DNA from: Rhizobacter koreensis
Lineage (GTDB): Bacteria; Pseudomonadota; Gammaproteobacteria; Burkholderiales; Burkholderiaceae_C
NCBI RefSeq assembly: GCF_013366375.1
Contig: NZ_JABWMJ010000010.1
Coordinates: 1-64,000 of the forward strand
Length of the DNA stretch: 64,000 nucleotides
Reading direction: 5' to 3'
Part shown: positions 51,979 through 61,837 of the stretch, one piece after another
Layout of the letters: every line of letters starts with the position of its first letter
How positions within the stretch are numbered: position 1 is the first letter of the stretch
Notes under the pieces: model-generated
Databases searched by the model: none
The model's input: the letters and a program-made list of their open reading frames with translations, nothing else
What the model was told of the DNA's origin: nothing
Translations under genes and position numbers: made by a program

Positions 51979-53774
51979 GCGGGGGTCCTTGATGCGTGGG
52001 TCGGAGAGGGGTCGTGGCCGACGCGGCGCGCGCTCGATTGGGCCTCGCCGAGCACCTGGGCCGAGATCGGCAGCGTGACGACGTCGACCACCGCGCTGCG
52101 GCCGGCGCGCACGCAGGCGAGCGCCTCGGCAAGCGTGGCGGCGAGCTCGCTGGCGCGCTCGACGCGGAACGCGGCCGCGCCGCCGGCTGCGGCCGCGATG
52201 TCGGCGAGCCGCGCCCTCGCGCTGGTCGTGATCCAGTAGCGGTCGTTGCGCTTGGCGGTGCCGTCCGGGTGCACCAGCAGGGTCGACGCCTTCGGCGCGT
52301 TCCAGCCGCCGTTGTTGAAGACGATCGTGAGCTGGGGCGTGCGATAGGTTTCGGTCACCCAGTAGGTGCTGCTCGGCACGCCGAACACGTAGCTGCCGTC
52401 GCCAACCAGCGTGATCACCTCGGCATCGGGGCACGCGAGCTTCAGACCGATCGCCGCGTTGATGCTCCAGCCGAGGCCGCTGCCGCCGTTCGCGAAGTAG
52501 CTGCCCGGGCGCCGCATGCGCAGCGTGTACAGCACGCGGTCGGTCGCGGTCGGCTCCTCGAACACCACGATGCTGCGTTCGTTCAGCAGCGCGGCGATGG
52601 CTTCGCTCAGCTGCTGGATGTTGATCGCGTCGTTGGCGGGCGTCGGCATGTCGGGCATGACGAGACGGCGCCGTGCATCGGCGATCCACGCGGTGCGCGC
52701 GCCGCGGGCCTGCCCGGCCTCTGCAGGCGATGGCAGCGCCAGCAACTGGCGCAGCGCCGCCAGGCTGTCGGCCTGCCAGCTCGCCTCGGCGGGGAAGTGC
52801 CAGAAGCCCATGCTCGCTTTCAGCACGTCGCAATCGATGTGGAACAGGCGCGCGTCGGCGCGCGGCTGCACGCGTGCGACGATCCACGGCACGTCGACGT
52901 CGATCATCAGGATCAGGTCGGCCTCGTCGACCAGGCTGTTGCGGCGGTAGCCGACGTGGTGCGGGTGGTCGCCCGGGCAGTTGACGTATTGCGGGTTGAC
53001 CTCGCAGACCGCGATGCCGATGCGCTCGGCGAGCTCGGCGAGCGCGTCGACGGCCTCCGGCTGGCGCCCGAGGTAGCTGGTGATCAGCAGCGGCCGCTCG
53101 GCCGCCCACAGCGCGGCGTGCAGCGTCCGCACCGCATCGTCCGGCAGGCAGGTGCTTCCCGGCGGACGCCAATGCTCGGGCGCCTGTGGCGCGGCGCCCG
53201 CCGGCTCCTCCCACACCTCGCGCGCGCCGGTGAGGTAGACCGGACCTGCGGGCACGCTGGTCGCGATCTGCAGGCCGCGCAGCAGCACCTGGTCGATCAT
53301 CTCGGCCGCCCGCACCTCGTACGACCACTTCATGTACTGGCCGCCGATCTCGTGCTGGCGCGTGCTGTCCTGCGTGTAGTGGATGAACTCGGTGCGTGCC
53401 CCGGTGCGCTCGCCACTGGTCGAGACCGGCGACAGGCCGGCGACGACGATCGCCGGCACGCGGCCGCGCGCGGCGTTGTGGATGCTGCAGCCGAGGTTCT
53501 GGGTGCCGACGTCGACGTGCACCAGCACCATCTGCGCGCGCCCGGTCGCCATCGCGTAACCGTGCGCGGCGCTCAGCGCGGTCATCTCGTGCGGGCACAC
53601 GATGATCTCCGGCATCGTTCCGCCGCGCGCCTCGATCGCGGCGAACGCCTCGATGAAGGCCGGGTGATCGCTGCCGAGGTTGGTGAAGATGGTCGCGACG
53701 CCGAGCCGGCCGGCTTCCTCGAGCAGGCGGCGGGCAGCGGTCGGCGGGGCGGGCAGTGGGTCCTGCGGGTTCAT
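51975..53774 (-). CDS. ThDP-dependent enzyme of the acetolactate synthase superfamily
   Basis: A 599-aa enzyme. N-terminal Pyr domain with the Glu in CPHEMTALSAAHGYAMATG (about 60) and the C-terminal PP domain with GDGSYVFGVPSSTYWVTETYRTPQLTIVFNNGGW (about 459-490), the ThDP-Mg site. The sequence is between benzoylformate decarboxylase and acetolactate synthase types; the exact reaction is unknown. An aldehyde dehydrogenase in the same operon suggests a 2-oxo-acid decarboxylation giving an aldehyde that is then oxidised. It is one of several steps not present in a terephthalate cluster. Confidence 0.85.
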   Translation of the reverse strand: MNPQDPLPAPPTAARRLLEEAGRLGVATIFTNLGSDHPAFIEAFAAIEARGGTMPEIIVCPHEMTALSAAHGYAMATGRAQMVLVHVDVGTQNLGCSIHNAARGRVPAIVVAGLSPVSTSGERTGARTEFIHYTQDSTRQHEIGGQYMKWSYEVRAAEMIDQVLLRGLQIATSVPAGPVYLTGAREVWEEPAGAAPQAPEHWRPPGSTCLPDDAVRTLHAALWAAERPLLITSYLGRQPEAVDALAELAERIGIAVCEVNPQYVNCPGDHPHHVGYRRNSLVDEADLILMIDVDVPWIVARVQPRADARLFHIDCDVLKASMGFWHFPAEASWQADSLAALRQLLALPSPAEAGQARGARTAWIADARRRLVMPDMPTPANDAINIQQLSEAIAALLNERSIVVFEEPTATDRVLYTLRMRRPGSYFANGGSGLGWSINAAIGLKLACPDAEVITLVGDGSYVFGVPSSTYWVTETYRTPQLTIVFNNGGWNAPKASTLLVHPDGTAKRNDRYWITTSARARLADIAAAAGGAAAFRVERASELAATLAEALACVRAGRSAVVDVVTLPISAQVLGEAQSSARRVGHDPSPTHASRTPA

Positions 53775-53826
53775 GGGAATCCTTGTTCGGACGGAGCGGC
53801 CGCCGCGGTGCTCGAGGTCGCGCGGT

Positions 53827-54876
53827 TCAGATGGCATGGCTGGCGATCGCCGCCAGCTCGGCGCTCGGCGTGCCGGACGGACCGGGCACGAACACGTCGG
53901 CATGGAAGTCGGCGTGCGCCAGCCCCTTGGCGAGTGCCGCCTCGCGCACCGCCGCGACCATCGGCGGGGAACCGCAGCAGTACACCTCATGGCCCGCCAG
54001 TTCGCCGCACGACGCCGCCAGGGCCTCGTCGACGCGGCCGCAGAACGCGTCGCCGGCGTCCTCGGCCGGCACGTCGCTCAGCGCCGGGATGAAGCGGAAG
54101 CTTTGCGGCCACTGCTTCTTCCAGCGCTCGACCGCCGCGGCCAGGTAGATACCGTCGGGCGTGCGGGCGCCCCAGATCAGCGTGATCGGCCGCACCAGCT
54201 TGCGCCTGGCCATGTCGTCGATGATCGACTTCACCGGCGCGAAACCGGTCCCGCCCGCGACGAAGACGATCGGCCGCTCGCTGTCCTGCAGCGCGACGCT
54301 GCCGAACGGCAGCTCGACGCGCAGCGTGTCGCCCGGTGCGAGCTGGCCGACCTGCGTGCTGAAGCGGCCGCCTGCGACGTGGCGGATGTGCAGCGTGACG
54401 GCATCGCTTTCCTGCGGCGGATTGGCCATCGAATAGCAGCGCGCGCTGCCGTCGTCGAGCAGCACCTGAAGGTATTGGCCGGCCCTGAACTTGGCGCGCT
54501 GGCCGGCCGGCAGGCGCAGCTGCAGCAGCGACACGTCGTGCGCTACCCGCTGGTTCTTGTAGACCCTGCCGGTGAAGGCCTTGCGGGCCGACGGGTCGGC
54601 CCGCTTCCATTCGGTCGGCTGCAGCACCACGTCGGTGACCGGCGCGCACATGCAGTACAGCACCTGATCGGGCGTGCAGGTCTCGTTGCGGATCGACGCA
54701 CCGCCGACGCCGGCGACCTCGCCCGACGCGACGCCGCCAGCGCAATTGCCGCACACGCCCTTGCGGCACGAGTACGGCAGCTCGATGCCGGCGCGCAGCG
54801 CGGCGTCGAGCACGCTCTGGTCGGGCGCGCAGTCGAAGGCGATTTCGCTGCCGGCGAGAAAAACGCGGTGATTCAT
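53827..54876 (-). CDS. Reductase component of an aromatic-ring dioxygenase
   Basis: A 349-aa iron-sulfur flavoprotein. N-terminal plant-type [2Fe-2S] ferredoxin domain: CRKGVCGNC (about 37-45) and CMC region near 75. FAD domain with RCYSMANPP (about 146) and NAD domain [15 protein letters not shown] (about 209-223) and the C-terminal CCGSPPM. It passes electrons from NAD(P)H to the Rieske oxygenase. The start overlaps the PdxA-like stop by ATGA. Confidence 0.93.
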   Translation of the reverse strand: MNHRVFLAGSEIAFDCAPDQSVLDAALRAGIELPYSCRKGVCGNCAGGVASGEVAGVGGASIRNETCTPDQVLYCMCAPVTDVVLQPTEWKRADPSARKAFTGRVYKNQRVAHDVSLLQLRLPAGQRAKFRAGQYLQVLLDDGSARCYSMANPPQESDAVTLHIRHVAGGRFSTQVGQLAPGDTLRVELPFGSVALQDSERPIVFVAGGTGFAPVKSIIDDMARRKLVRPITLIWGARTPDGIYLAAAVERWKKQWPQSFRFIPALSDVPAEDAGDAFCGRVDEALAASCGELAGHEVYCCGSPPMVAAVREAALAKGLAHADFHADVFVPGPSGTPSAELAAIASHAI

Positions 54877-55859
54877 GCAGTCGGTCCCTGGACTTGGCGC
54901 ACGCCCGAGAGCAGCGCGATGGTGCGCAGCAGCGCGGTCGGGTCGGCGATGCCGCGCCCGGCGATGTCCATCGCACTGCCGTGGCCGACGCTCGACAGCA
55001 GCACGTCGGCGCCGATGCTCAGCGCGCTCGCCGCATGCGGCGCGAGCAGCTTGATCGGAATGTGGCCCTGGTCGTGCAGCATCGCGACGTAGAGGTCGTG
55101 GCTGCGCCGCGCGAGCACGACATCGGCGCCGAACGGCCCGTCGATCGGCTGGCCCTCATCGCGCAGCCGCGCGAGCGCCGGCTCGACGATCGCCGCGTCC
55201 TCGGGACCGAACAGCCCGCCTTCCGACGCGTGCGGGTTGATGCCGAAGGCCGCGATCGACGGCTCTTCGATGCCCAGCATGCGGCAGGCGCGTGCTCCGG
55301 CGCGCACCGCGCGCACGACGAGCTCCGGCGTCAGCCGGTCGAGCGCGCTGCGAACGCTCTCGTGGAGCGTGACGTGGACGATCCGCAGTCCGGCGCCGAT
55401 CAGCAGCATGAACACCTCGCCGTCCGCCACGCCGGTGACCTTCGCGACCAGCGAGGGATAGCCGGAGAACGCGATGCCGGCCTGGTGGATCGCGGTCTCG
55501 TGATGCGGACAGGCGATGACGGCATCGAACTCGCCCGCCTGGCAGGCGTGCAACGCTGCCGTTGCCGAAGCGACCGCGGAGGCGCCGGCCGCCGGATGCA
55601 CGGTGCCGGGCACCGCGGCGTCGGCGGGCAGGGCGCCCGCTTCGCGCACCCGCAGCACGCCCAGCAGCTCGTGCTGCCCCACCGTGGCAGCCGCGCGCAC
55701 CAGCACATCGGCAGGGCCGAACACGGTGATGCGATCACGTTCGGAAGGCGGCAGCGCAGCGAGCGCCTTGAGGGCGATCTCGGGGCCGATGCCGTTGGGG
55801 TCGCCGAGCGCGAGCGCGAGCCGCAGGGGCGCGCCGGCCCGGAGATGCAGTGGCGTCAC
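54873..55859 (-). CDS. PdxA-family dehydrogenase (TphB-like)
   Basis: A 328-aa enzyme of the 4-hydroxythreonine-4-phosphate dehydrogenase family; the paralogue branch includes TphB, which oxidises the cis-dihydrodiol formed from terephthalate. Family boxes: [20 protein letters not shown] (about 15-34), [14 protein letters not shown], the metal-ligand His in [11 protein letters not shown] (about 160) and [11 protein letters not shown] (about 265). In this operon it probably oxidises the diol product of the oxygenase rather than making vitamin B6. Starts at GTG 55859; no ATG is available in the upstream frame. Confidence 0.85.
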   Translation of the reverse strand: MTPLHLRAGAPLRLALALGDPNGIGPEIALKALAALPPSERDRITVFGPADVLVRAAATVGQHELLGVLRVREAGALPADAAVPGTVHPAAGASAVASATAALHACQAGEFDAVIACPHHETAIHQAGIAFSGYPSLVAKVTGVADGEVFMLLIGAGLRIVHVTLHESVRSALDRLTPELVVRAVRAGARACRMLGIEEPSIAAFGINPHASEGGLFGPEDAAIVEPALARLRDEGQPIDGPFGADVVLARRSHDLYVAMLHDQGHIPIKLLAPHAASALSIGADVLLSSVGHGSAMDIAGRGIADPTALLRTIALLSGVRQVQGPTA

Positions 55860-55899
55860 GATGCGCAGGGGATTGCAGGCATGGCGAAGTCGTCCACGG

Positions 55900-57351
55900 T
55901 CAATCGAGCGCTGCCGGCGCGTACAGCGCCTGCACTTCCATGAAGCCGCGCAGACCTTCGAGCGAATACTGGCGGCCGATGCCCGACTGCTTGGCGCCGC
56001 CGAAGGGCACCAGCACGTCGGTGCCGACATGGTGGTTGATCCACACCGAACCGGCCTCCAGACGCTGCGCGACCGCCTCGGCACGTCCGAGGTCGGCCGA
56101 CCAGACCGAGGCGCCGAGGCCGAAGTCGGTCGCGTTGGCGCGCGCGATCACGTCCTCGGTGTCGGTGAAGCGCAGCACCGGCAGCAACGGGCCGAACTGC
56201 TCCTCGTCGACCAGCCGCGTGCCCTCGGCGAGGTCGGCGACGATCACCGGCTCGATGAAGTAGCCGTCGCCGCTGTCGCGCGTGCCGCCGCTCAGCACGC
56301 GACCGCCGCTCTGCCGGCTGTCGTCGATCAGCTCGCGCACGATGTCGTACTGCGCGCGGTTCTGCAGCGGGCCCATCTGCGTGCCGTCGATCGAGCCATC
56401 GCCGACCTTGCTGGTGCGTGCGATCGCCGCGAGCGCCTCGCACATCGGCTCGTAGATGCGTTCGTGGACATAGAGCCTCTTGATCGCCATGCAGACCTGG
56501 CCCGCATTGACGAAGGCGCCGGCGAACAGCTTCGGGGCCACGCGGACCGGGTCGACGTCGTCGAACACGATGGCGGCGTCGTTGCCGCCAAGCTCGAGCG
56601 TCACCCGCTTGAGCGTTGCGGCGGCGCTCGCCATCACGCGCTTGCCGGTCGCGACCGAGCCGGTGAACGCGATCTTCTGGATGCCCGAATGCTCGGCCAT
56701 CAGGCGGCCGATCTCGTTGCCTCCGGCGATGACGTTGAGCACGCCCGGCGGCAGCAGCGGCGCGACCAGCTCGGCGAGGCGCAGCGTGGTCAGCGGCGTG
56801 TACGGCGAAGGCTTCACCACCACCGTGTTGCCGGTGTAGAGCGCATGCGCGACCTTCGGCACCATCAGCACGACCGGCATGTTCCATGGCGTGATCGCAC
56901 CGACGACGCCGAGCGGACGGTAGTGCAGGCGCACGCGCCGCCCGCTGCTGTCGGTGATCTCCTCGTCGCGCAGCTCGATCGCGAGCAGCAGGGCGAGCTG
57001 GCTCGCGGCGCGGTCGATCTCGCCCAGCGCCGCCGCCATCGGCTTGCCCTGCTCGAGCACCAGCAGCGAGGCCAACTCGCCGCGATGCTGCGTCAGCAGC
57101 GCCGCGATCGCGCGCAGCGCCTCGCGACGTTCGTCGTGGCTCGAACGGGCCCAGCCCGGCTGCGCGCGGCGCGCGGCGGCGACGGCGTGATCGAGATCGG
57201 CAGGGCTGGCTTCCGGAACGCTGCAGAACACCGCGCCGGTCGCCGGATTGATCACCGACAGGCGGCGTTCGCCGTCGACCGCCCTGCCATCGATGATGTT
57301 GACGAAACGGTGACCGGCGACCTCCGGGTCGAACAATGCGTGCGTCGTCAT
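55900..57351 (-). CDS. NAD(P)+-dependent aldehyde dehydrogenase
   Basis: A 483-aa ALDH. Catalytic Glu in VTLELGGND (about 251) and Cys in [11 protein letters not shown] (about 286); cofactor box [17 protein letters not shown] (about 152) and [11 protein letters not shown] (about 229). The substrate is likely an aromatic or short-chain aldehyde of this pathway. Its start is 4 nt after the beta subunit's stop. Confidence 0.92.
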   Translation of the reverse strand: MTTHALFDPEVAGHRFVNIIDGRAVDGERRLSVINPATGAVFCSVPEASPADLDHAVAAARRAQPGWARSSHDERREALRAIAALLTQHRGELASLLVLEQGKPMAAALGEIDRAASQLALLLAIELRDEEITDSSGRRVRLHYRPLGVVGAITPWNMPVVLMVPKVAHALYTGNTVVVKPSPYTPLTTLRLAELVAPLLPPGVLNVIAGGNEIGRLMAEHSGIQKIAFTGSVATGKRVMASAAATLKRVTLELGGNDAAIVFDDVDPVRVAPKLFAGAFVNAGQVCMAIKRLYVHERIYEPMCEALAAIARTSKVGDGSIDGTQMGPLQNRAQYDIVRELIDDSRQSGGRVLSGGTRDSGDGYFIEPVIVADLAEGTRLVDEEQFGPLLPVLRFTDTEDVIARANATDFGLGASVWSADLGRAEAVAQRLEAGSVWINHHVGTDVLVPFGGAKQSGIGRQYSLEGLRGFMEVQALYAPAALD

Positions 57352-57355
57352 CGGC

Positions 57356-57808
57356 TCACAGCGGCAGCGCCAACAGCGTGTCGGTGACGGTGCTGTCGCA
57401 AACCGCGACGCGTTCGGCCAGCAGCAGCGTGCCGTCGGGCTGCTGCACCAGCCGGTCGACGTATTCGCCGCTCGCGAACAACTCGCTCTGGCCGGTCGCC
57501 ATGATGCGTACGACGATGAAGCCGGTGCGCGCGGTGTCACCGTTCAGCATCGGCACGCCGAGCAGGTGCCGGTAGCGCTGGCGCTCGTAGATGTTGGCTT
57601 CCCGCAAGGCGGCGACGCGGTCTTCCAGCATCGCCCGCGAATCGGCATAGACGATGCCGGCGGCGAGCCCGTCACGCTCGTTTTCGACATGGGTGATGCG
57701 GTAGTGGCAGCGCTCGGTGAAGAAGGCCGGCCATTCCTCGAGCGCATCGTTGTCGATGACATGCGCGTAGCGCGCGTTGAAGGCGCACAGCGCCAGCAGA
57801 TCGATCAT
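57356..57808 (-). CDS. Rieske oxygenase beta (small) subunit
   Basis: A 150-aa protein of the ring-hydroxylating dioxygenase beta-subunit fold. Sequence RYAHVIDNDALEEWPAFFTERCHYRITHVENE is typical of the family's opening, with a later ERQRYRHLLG and the C-terminal beta-sheet pattern. It stabilises the catalytic alpha subunit, 22 nt upstream. Confidence 0.9.
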   Translation of the reverse strand: MIDLLALCAFNARYAHVIDNDALEEWPAFFTERCHYRITHVENERDGLAAGIVYADSRAMLEDRVAALREANIYERQRYRHLLGVPMLNGDTARTGFIVVRIMATGQSELFASGEYVDRLVQQPDGTLLLAERVAVCDSTVTDTLLALPL

Positions 57809-57830
57809 GTCCAGGTCTCTCGTCGGGCGC

Positions 57831-59066
57831 TCACGCGCGCATGTGCTGCCGATAGGCCTTCCAGAAGCCCCGCACCGAAGCCTCGGTGGCGCGGCCTTCG
57901 CTCGACTCGGCACTGTCGCCGCCCATCTCGATGACCGCCTCCATCTCGCGCGCGCCGGCGATGCCGCGCTGCACGAAGCCGCCGACCGCACCGTCCTCCA
58001 TGGAAATGAAACCGGCCGGGCCGATCAGGTTCGACTGCTTCAGGCGCACCATGCGCTGCTCTGGCGTGTCGTCGGCGTAGCCGAGGTAGGTCCAGTTCAG
58101 CTCGGTGCGGTCGACGCCTTTCGGCAGGACCTGGCGCACCGCCAGGCAGTTCTGGATCTGCTGCAGCACGAAGCCGGGGAACACCGAAAGGATCTGCAGC
58201 GTGACGCCGTCGTCGTACTCCTTGAAACCCGCGAGCACGCTCGGGTCCTTCAGGCGGTAGCGATCGTTCTGCGAGCGCAACGCCTGCGCCTTGTACGACG
58301 CGTCCTTTTCGCCTTCCGCGTCGATCATCGAGTAGCTGACGTGGTGCCCGCCGCTCTCGTCGACGATGACCCCGCCCTTCTGCGACAGCCGGTTGAGCTC
58401 GAAGGTGGTGAAGAACATGTGCAGCAGGCTGGCGTGGTAGCTGTCCTTCACGTTCTCGACGTACAGCTTCCAGTTGTTCGGCAGGGCCTGTGTGAAGCGG
58501 CCGATGACCTCGATCGGCTTGTGCAGCACGCGCTCGATGCGTGCGCAGATCTCCTCGCCCAGGTAGTCCTCGATGGACGGGACGTCCTCGCTGAAGCTGC
58601 CGAAAATCAGGCCGCAGAAGACGGCGACGCGCAGCTTGCGCGGGCCATGCTCCTCCTTGCAGAACGAGGCCGGCATGCCGCCGACGCCCTTGACGCCCTT
58701 CTCGAACGCGACCCCCGTCAGGTCGCCCTGGCGGTTGTAGCTCCACGCGTGATAGACGCACTGGAAGTTCTCGCTGGCAACGCCCGACTTCTCGAGTGCG
58801 ATCAACGCGCCGCGATGCGCGCAGCGGTTCTCGAACGCGTAGAACTCGCCATCGTCGTCGCGCACCACGACGACGGGGGTCTCGCCGGCAAAGGTGGTGC
58901 GGAAGCTGCCCGCCTCGGGCAGTTCGGCGTCCAGGCAGAGGTAGTTCCAGGTCTCGCCATGGAAGATGCGGGCCTGCTCGTCGCCCGCCGTGACCGGGTC
59001 GCTGTAGACGTCGAACGGAACACGGGTCAAGCCCGGGCTTCGCCAGTGGACGGTGCTTTCCTGCAT
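57831..59066 (-). CDS. Rieske-type aromatic-ring oxygenase alpha subunit
   Basis: A 411-aa oxygenase. Rieske [2Fe-2S] site CAHRG (about 82-86) and CVYHAW (about 102-107). The mononuclear iron site DSYHASLLH (about 207-215) has the bridging Asp and two His ligands. Probably acts on a carboxylated aromatic compound, judged by the TphA2-like cluster. It is the first gene of the catabolic operon. Confidence 0.93.
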   Translation of the reverse strand: MQESTVHWRSPGLTRVPFDVYSDPVTAGDEQARIFHGETWNYLCLDAELPEAGSFRTTFAGETPVVVVRDDDGEFYAFENRCAHRGALIALEKSGVASENFQCVYHAWSYNRQGDLTGVAFEKGVKGVGGMPASFCKEEHGPRKLRVAVFCGLIFGSFSEDVPSIEDYLGEEICARIERVLHKPIEVIGRFTQALPNNWKLYVENVKDSYHASLLHMFFTTFELNRLSQKGGVIVDESGGHHVSYSMIDAEGEKDASYKAQALRSQNDRYRLKDPSVLAGFKEYDDGVTLQILSVFPGFVLQQIQNCLAVRQVLPKGVDRTELNWTYLGYADDTPEQRMVRLKQSNLIGPAGFISMEDGAVGGFVQRGIAGAREMEAVIEMGGDSAESSEGRATEASVRGFWKAYRQHMRA

Positions 59067-59598
59067 GGTTAGTCTCGGACGGGCCGGTAGGAGGGTGCTG
59101 TCCGGACGCCGTGCGCGTGGTCATATACGCGCGAAGTCACTCCGGTCAAGAGGCGGAAGTGTCCGCCGACGCCTCGGCCGCTGCAAGCGCAATCTTGCGC
59201 ACAGCGCAAGAAGCGTTCAGTGCCGACGCCGGTTCGCGTGTGGCGGGCCCGCGTACGTGGTGGGACGGAGCTTGGCCGGTCCTGCACCCGTCGCCGACCG
59301 CTGATGAGTGGCAATCGCGGCGCCGTCAGGATCAGAGCCGCCCAAAGGCTGCTTCGTCGGCCGCGAACCGGCAATCTCCACCCCGAGCAGACCTCCGCGT
59401 TAGGTGAGCCCGGCAATCTGGCGAACGCGTTGGCACGATGCCTCGTCTCATGAGGCGAGCGAGCCGTTCGAGGCGCTCCGTCGTATCTCAGTTCAGGTCG
59501 CCGTCATGTCGAACACCTTGTTCACGAGCGATGGTCCTCGAGAACGAACGTGGTGCTCGTGCCGTCGTTCGGGCCGGCAGCGGAGGTCGCCTCGACGA
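59067..59598. other. Upstream regulatory region of the catabolic operon
   Basis: No gene is supported. A perfect 14-bp palindrome GCGCAATCTTGCGC-type dyad (GCGCAA, TC, TTGCGC at 59188-59201) lies about 120 bp upstream of the oxygenase start, followed by another GCGCAAG at 59205; candidate operator for the IclR regulator. Confidence 0.5.
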
Positions 59599-60585
59599 TC
59601 AATCCAATTTGACGTGCGCCTCTCGCACGACCTTCTTCCATGACGTGATCTCTTCCTCCAGCCTTCGCGTGAATTCGGCAGGTCCAAGCGCCTCGGGCTC
59701 GACGCCGAGCACCGCGAACTGCGCTTGAACTGCCTTGTCCCTCAGCACGTTCATCAGGTCCGCTTGCAGCTTGGTCAGCAACGACTGTGGCAAGCCTGCC
59801 GGGGCAACGAAGCCGTTCCAGTTCTTCATCACGTAGCCAGGAACTCCGGCCTCGGCAGCCGTAGGAACGTCAGGAAGCAAGGGTGAGCGTTGGTCGCCGG
59901 ACACGGCAAGTGCCCGAAGTTGTCCCGTCTTGATGAAGGGGAGCAACGCGGAGACTGAGGTCGACATGATCGTGACGCGCCCGCCGACTAGATCCGTGAT
60001 GGCGGCTCCGTTCGATCGATAGGGGATATGAGCCAGCTGGATCTGGGCCATCGAGGCCAGTTTGGCCATGGCGAGGTGCGGCGAGCCACCATTGCCGCTC
60101 GACGAATAGTTGAGCTCACCCGGATGGGCGCGTGCATACGCAACGAACTCCTGCAGGGTCCTCGCCGGAACGGCCGAGTGCACGCAGAACGCGAACTGGT
60201 TGAACGAGATGTGCAGGACCGCCTGGAAGTCCTTGACCGGGTCATAGGGGAGCTGCGGATAGAGAGCGGCATTCATCGCGTGATTGCTCGCCAGCATGCC
60301 CAGGGTGTAGCCGTCAGGCGCGGCCTTGGCGATGGCCTGCGTCCCGATGACGCCGCCGGCACCCGTCACGTTCTCGACGAGAAGGCTCTGGCCCCAGACG
60401 GCGGCCAACTTGTCGGCGAAGAGCCTCGCGGTCCCGTCACTGACGGTGCCGACGCCGTAAGGGACGATCAGGCGCACCGGTCGAGTCGGGAACGTTTGCC
60501 CGATGGCCATCCGCACGGGGAGCAGGCCTGCGCCGCCTGCTGCAGTCAGCAGCAGCAAGCGGCGCCGTTGGCGAGAGTCGATCAT
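59599..60585 (-). CDS. Bug/TctC-family periplasmic binding protein
   Basis: A 328-aa secreted protein: signal QRRRLLLLTAAGGAGLLPVRMAIGQ, PVRLIVPYGVGTVSDGTARLFADKL and LLVENVTGAGGVIGTQ. A third paralogue, differing from the two before it. It lies 52 bp downstream of the CoA-transferase genes and may capture the substrate activated by them. Confidence 0.92.
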   Translation of the reverse strand: MIDSRQRRRLLLLTAAGGAGLLPVRMAIGQTFPTRPVRLIVPYGVGTVSDGTARLFADKLAAVWGQSLLVENVTGAGGVIGTQAIAKAAPDGYTLGMLASNHAMNAALYPQLPYDPVKDFQAVLHISFNQFAFCVHSAVPARTLQEFVAYARAHPGELNYSSSGNGGSPHLAMAKLASMAQIQLAHIPYRSNGAAITDLVGGRVTIMSTSVSALLPFIKTGQLRALAVSGDQRSPLLPDVPTAAEAGVPGYVMKNWNGFVAPAGLPQSLLTKLQADLMNVLRDKAVQAQFAVLGVEPEALGPAEFTRRLEEEITSWKKVVREAHVKLD

Positions 60586-60637
60586 GCTTGTCTCCTCGTG
60601 CGCCGCGACGGCGCTGGTTCTTAGAAGTCAGGGCGAG

Positions 60638-61837
60638 TCACTCGATCACATGAGCGTTTCGAAGGTTTTCGATCACGTCAGCGGGTAGCCCAAGTGCGCG
60701 CAGAACCTCGACCGTGTGTTCGCCGGGCAGCGGGGCCGCGTGGGGGATCCGCGCGGGCGTGGCGCTCAGGCGAACGGCGGATGCGAACTGCGTCACGGGG
60801 CCGACGGAGGGATGTTCGATCGTGGTGATAAGGCCTCGGTGCACGACTTGCGGGTCCCGCCTCATCTCGTCTAGCTTCGCGACAGGAGCGACGCAGACGT
60901 CGGCGTCGGCGAAGATCCCCTCCCAGTGCGACAGCTCATGCGCGACCAGCACGCGCTGCACCGCGGCGCGCGCTTTCGACTCGTCCGGATCGGCTGTGCG
61001 GCCGTAGTGGCTCGCCTGACGTGCGAACGGCGCCAACTCTGGCGTGCCAATCGCGTCGCAGAAGTTGCGCCACAGGTGCGGCTCGGAGCAGGCGACCGAT
61101 AGCCACCGCTGGTCGGCCGTTGCATAGAGCCCGTAGTAGGGGTAGGTGCCGGAGAACACCCCCTCGTCAGCCCGAGGAGGTCGGGCCTCGTCGAATCGAC
61201 GCTGGTTGGGCGTCGCTGCGAGCAGCGCGACCGTGGCATCGAGGTACGAGAGGTCGATGTGTTGGCCAAGTCCGCTTTTCTCCCGAGCAAACAGGGCCGC
61301 CATGATGGCGAAGGCGGCGTGCATCGCTGCTCCGCCCAGATCCGCCACCAGGTTCAGCGGGATGTCGGGCGCAGCGCCCGGCTTTCCCCACAGGCTCAAC
61401 GCGCCCGACAGTGCGAGAAAGTTGAGGTCGTGCGCGGCCCGGTTGCGCGAGGGTCCGGTCTGTCCAAAGCCTGACATGGAGCACATGATCAGGCGGGGGT
61501 TGCCTGCGGCGAGCTCCGCATAGCCGGCACCGAGACGGTCCATCACCCCAGGCCGAAACCCTTCGATGACGACATCGGCTTTGGCGGCGAGCTGCCGGAA
61601 GATCGAGCGGCCCTCGGGCCTTTTCATGTCGAGAGCGATCGAACGCTTGTTGCGGTTGGTGTGGGCGCTCACGATGTGCCGCTCTTCTTCGGGCGACCGG
61701 GCGGCCGCTCCGGGTTGTGGCGTCTCGACCCGGAGCACGTCAGCACCCAGGTCCGCCAACATCATTCCCGGAAGTTCGGCCGGCGACACCCGGCAGAGCT
61801 CGAGCATGGTGATGCCTTCCAGTGCGCCCGGCATCAT
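60638..61837 (-). CDS. CaiB/BaiF-type CoA transferase
   Basis: A 399-aa family III CoA transferase. MLELCRVSPAELPGMMLADLGADVLRVETP (about 10-40), NRNKRSIALDMKRPEGR and the SGFGQTGP box (about 125) are present. The nucleophilic Asp appears in NRAAHDLNFLALSGAL (about 138). It moves CoA between organic acids. The start overlaps the preceding gene's stop by ATGA. Confidence 0.92.
   Translation of the reverse strand: MMPGALEGITMLELCRVSPAELPGMMLADLGADVLRVETPQPGAAARSPEEERHIVSAHTNRNKRSIALDMKRPEGRSIFRQLAAKADVVIEGFRPGVMDRLGAGYAELAAGNPRLIMCSMSGFGQTGPSRNRAAHDLNFLALSGALSLWGKPGAAPDIPLNLVADLGGAAMHAAFAIMAALFAREKSGLGQHIDLSYLDATVALLAATPNQRRFDEARPPRADEGVFSGTYPYYGLYATADQRWLSVACSEPHLWRNFCDAIGTPELAPFARQASHYGRTADPDESKARAAVQRVLVAHELSHWEGIFADADVCVAPVAKLDEMRRDPQVVHRGLITTIEHPSVGPVTQFASAVRLSATPARIPHAAPLPGEHTVEVLRALGLPADVIENLRNAHVIE

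Noticed and set aside
54873-55859. Assignment of the PdxA-family gene to vitamin B6 biosynthesis
   Set aside because: Its position between oxygenase, aldehyde dehydrogenase and reductase genes fits the TphB-like catabolic branch better.
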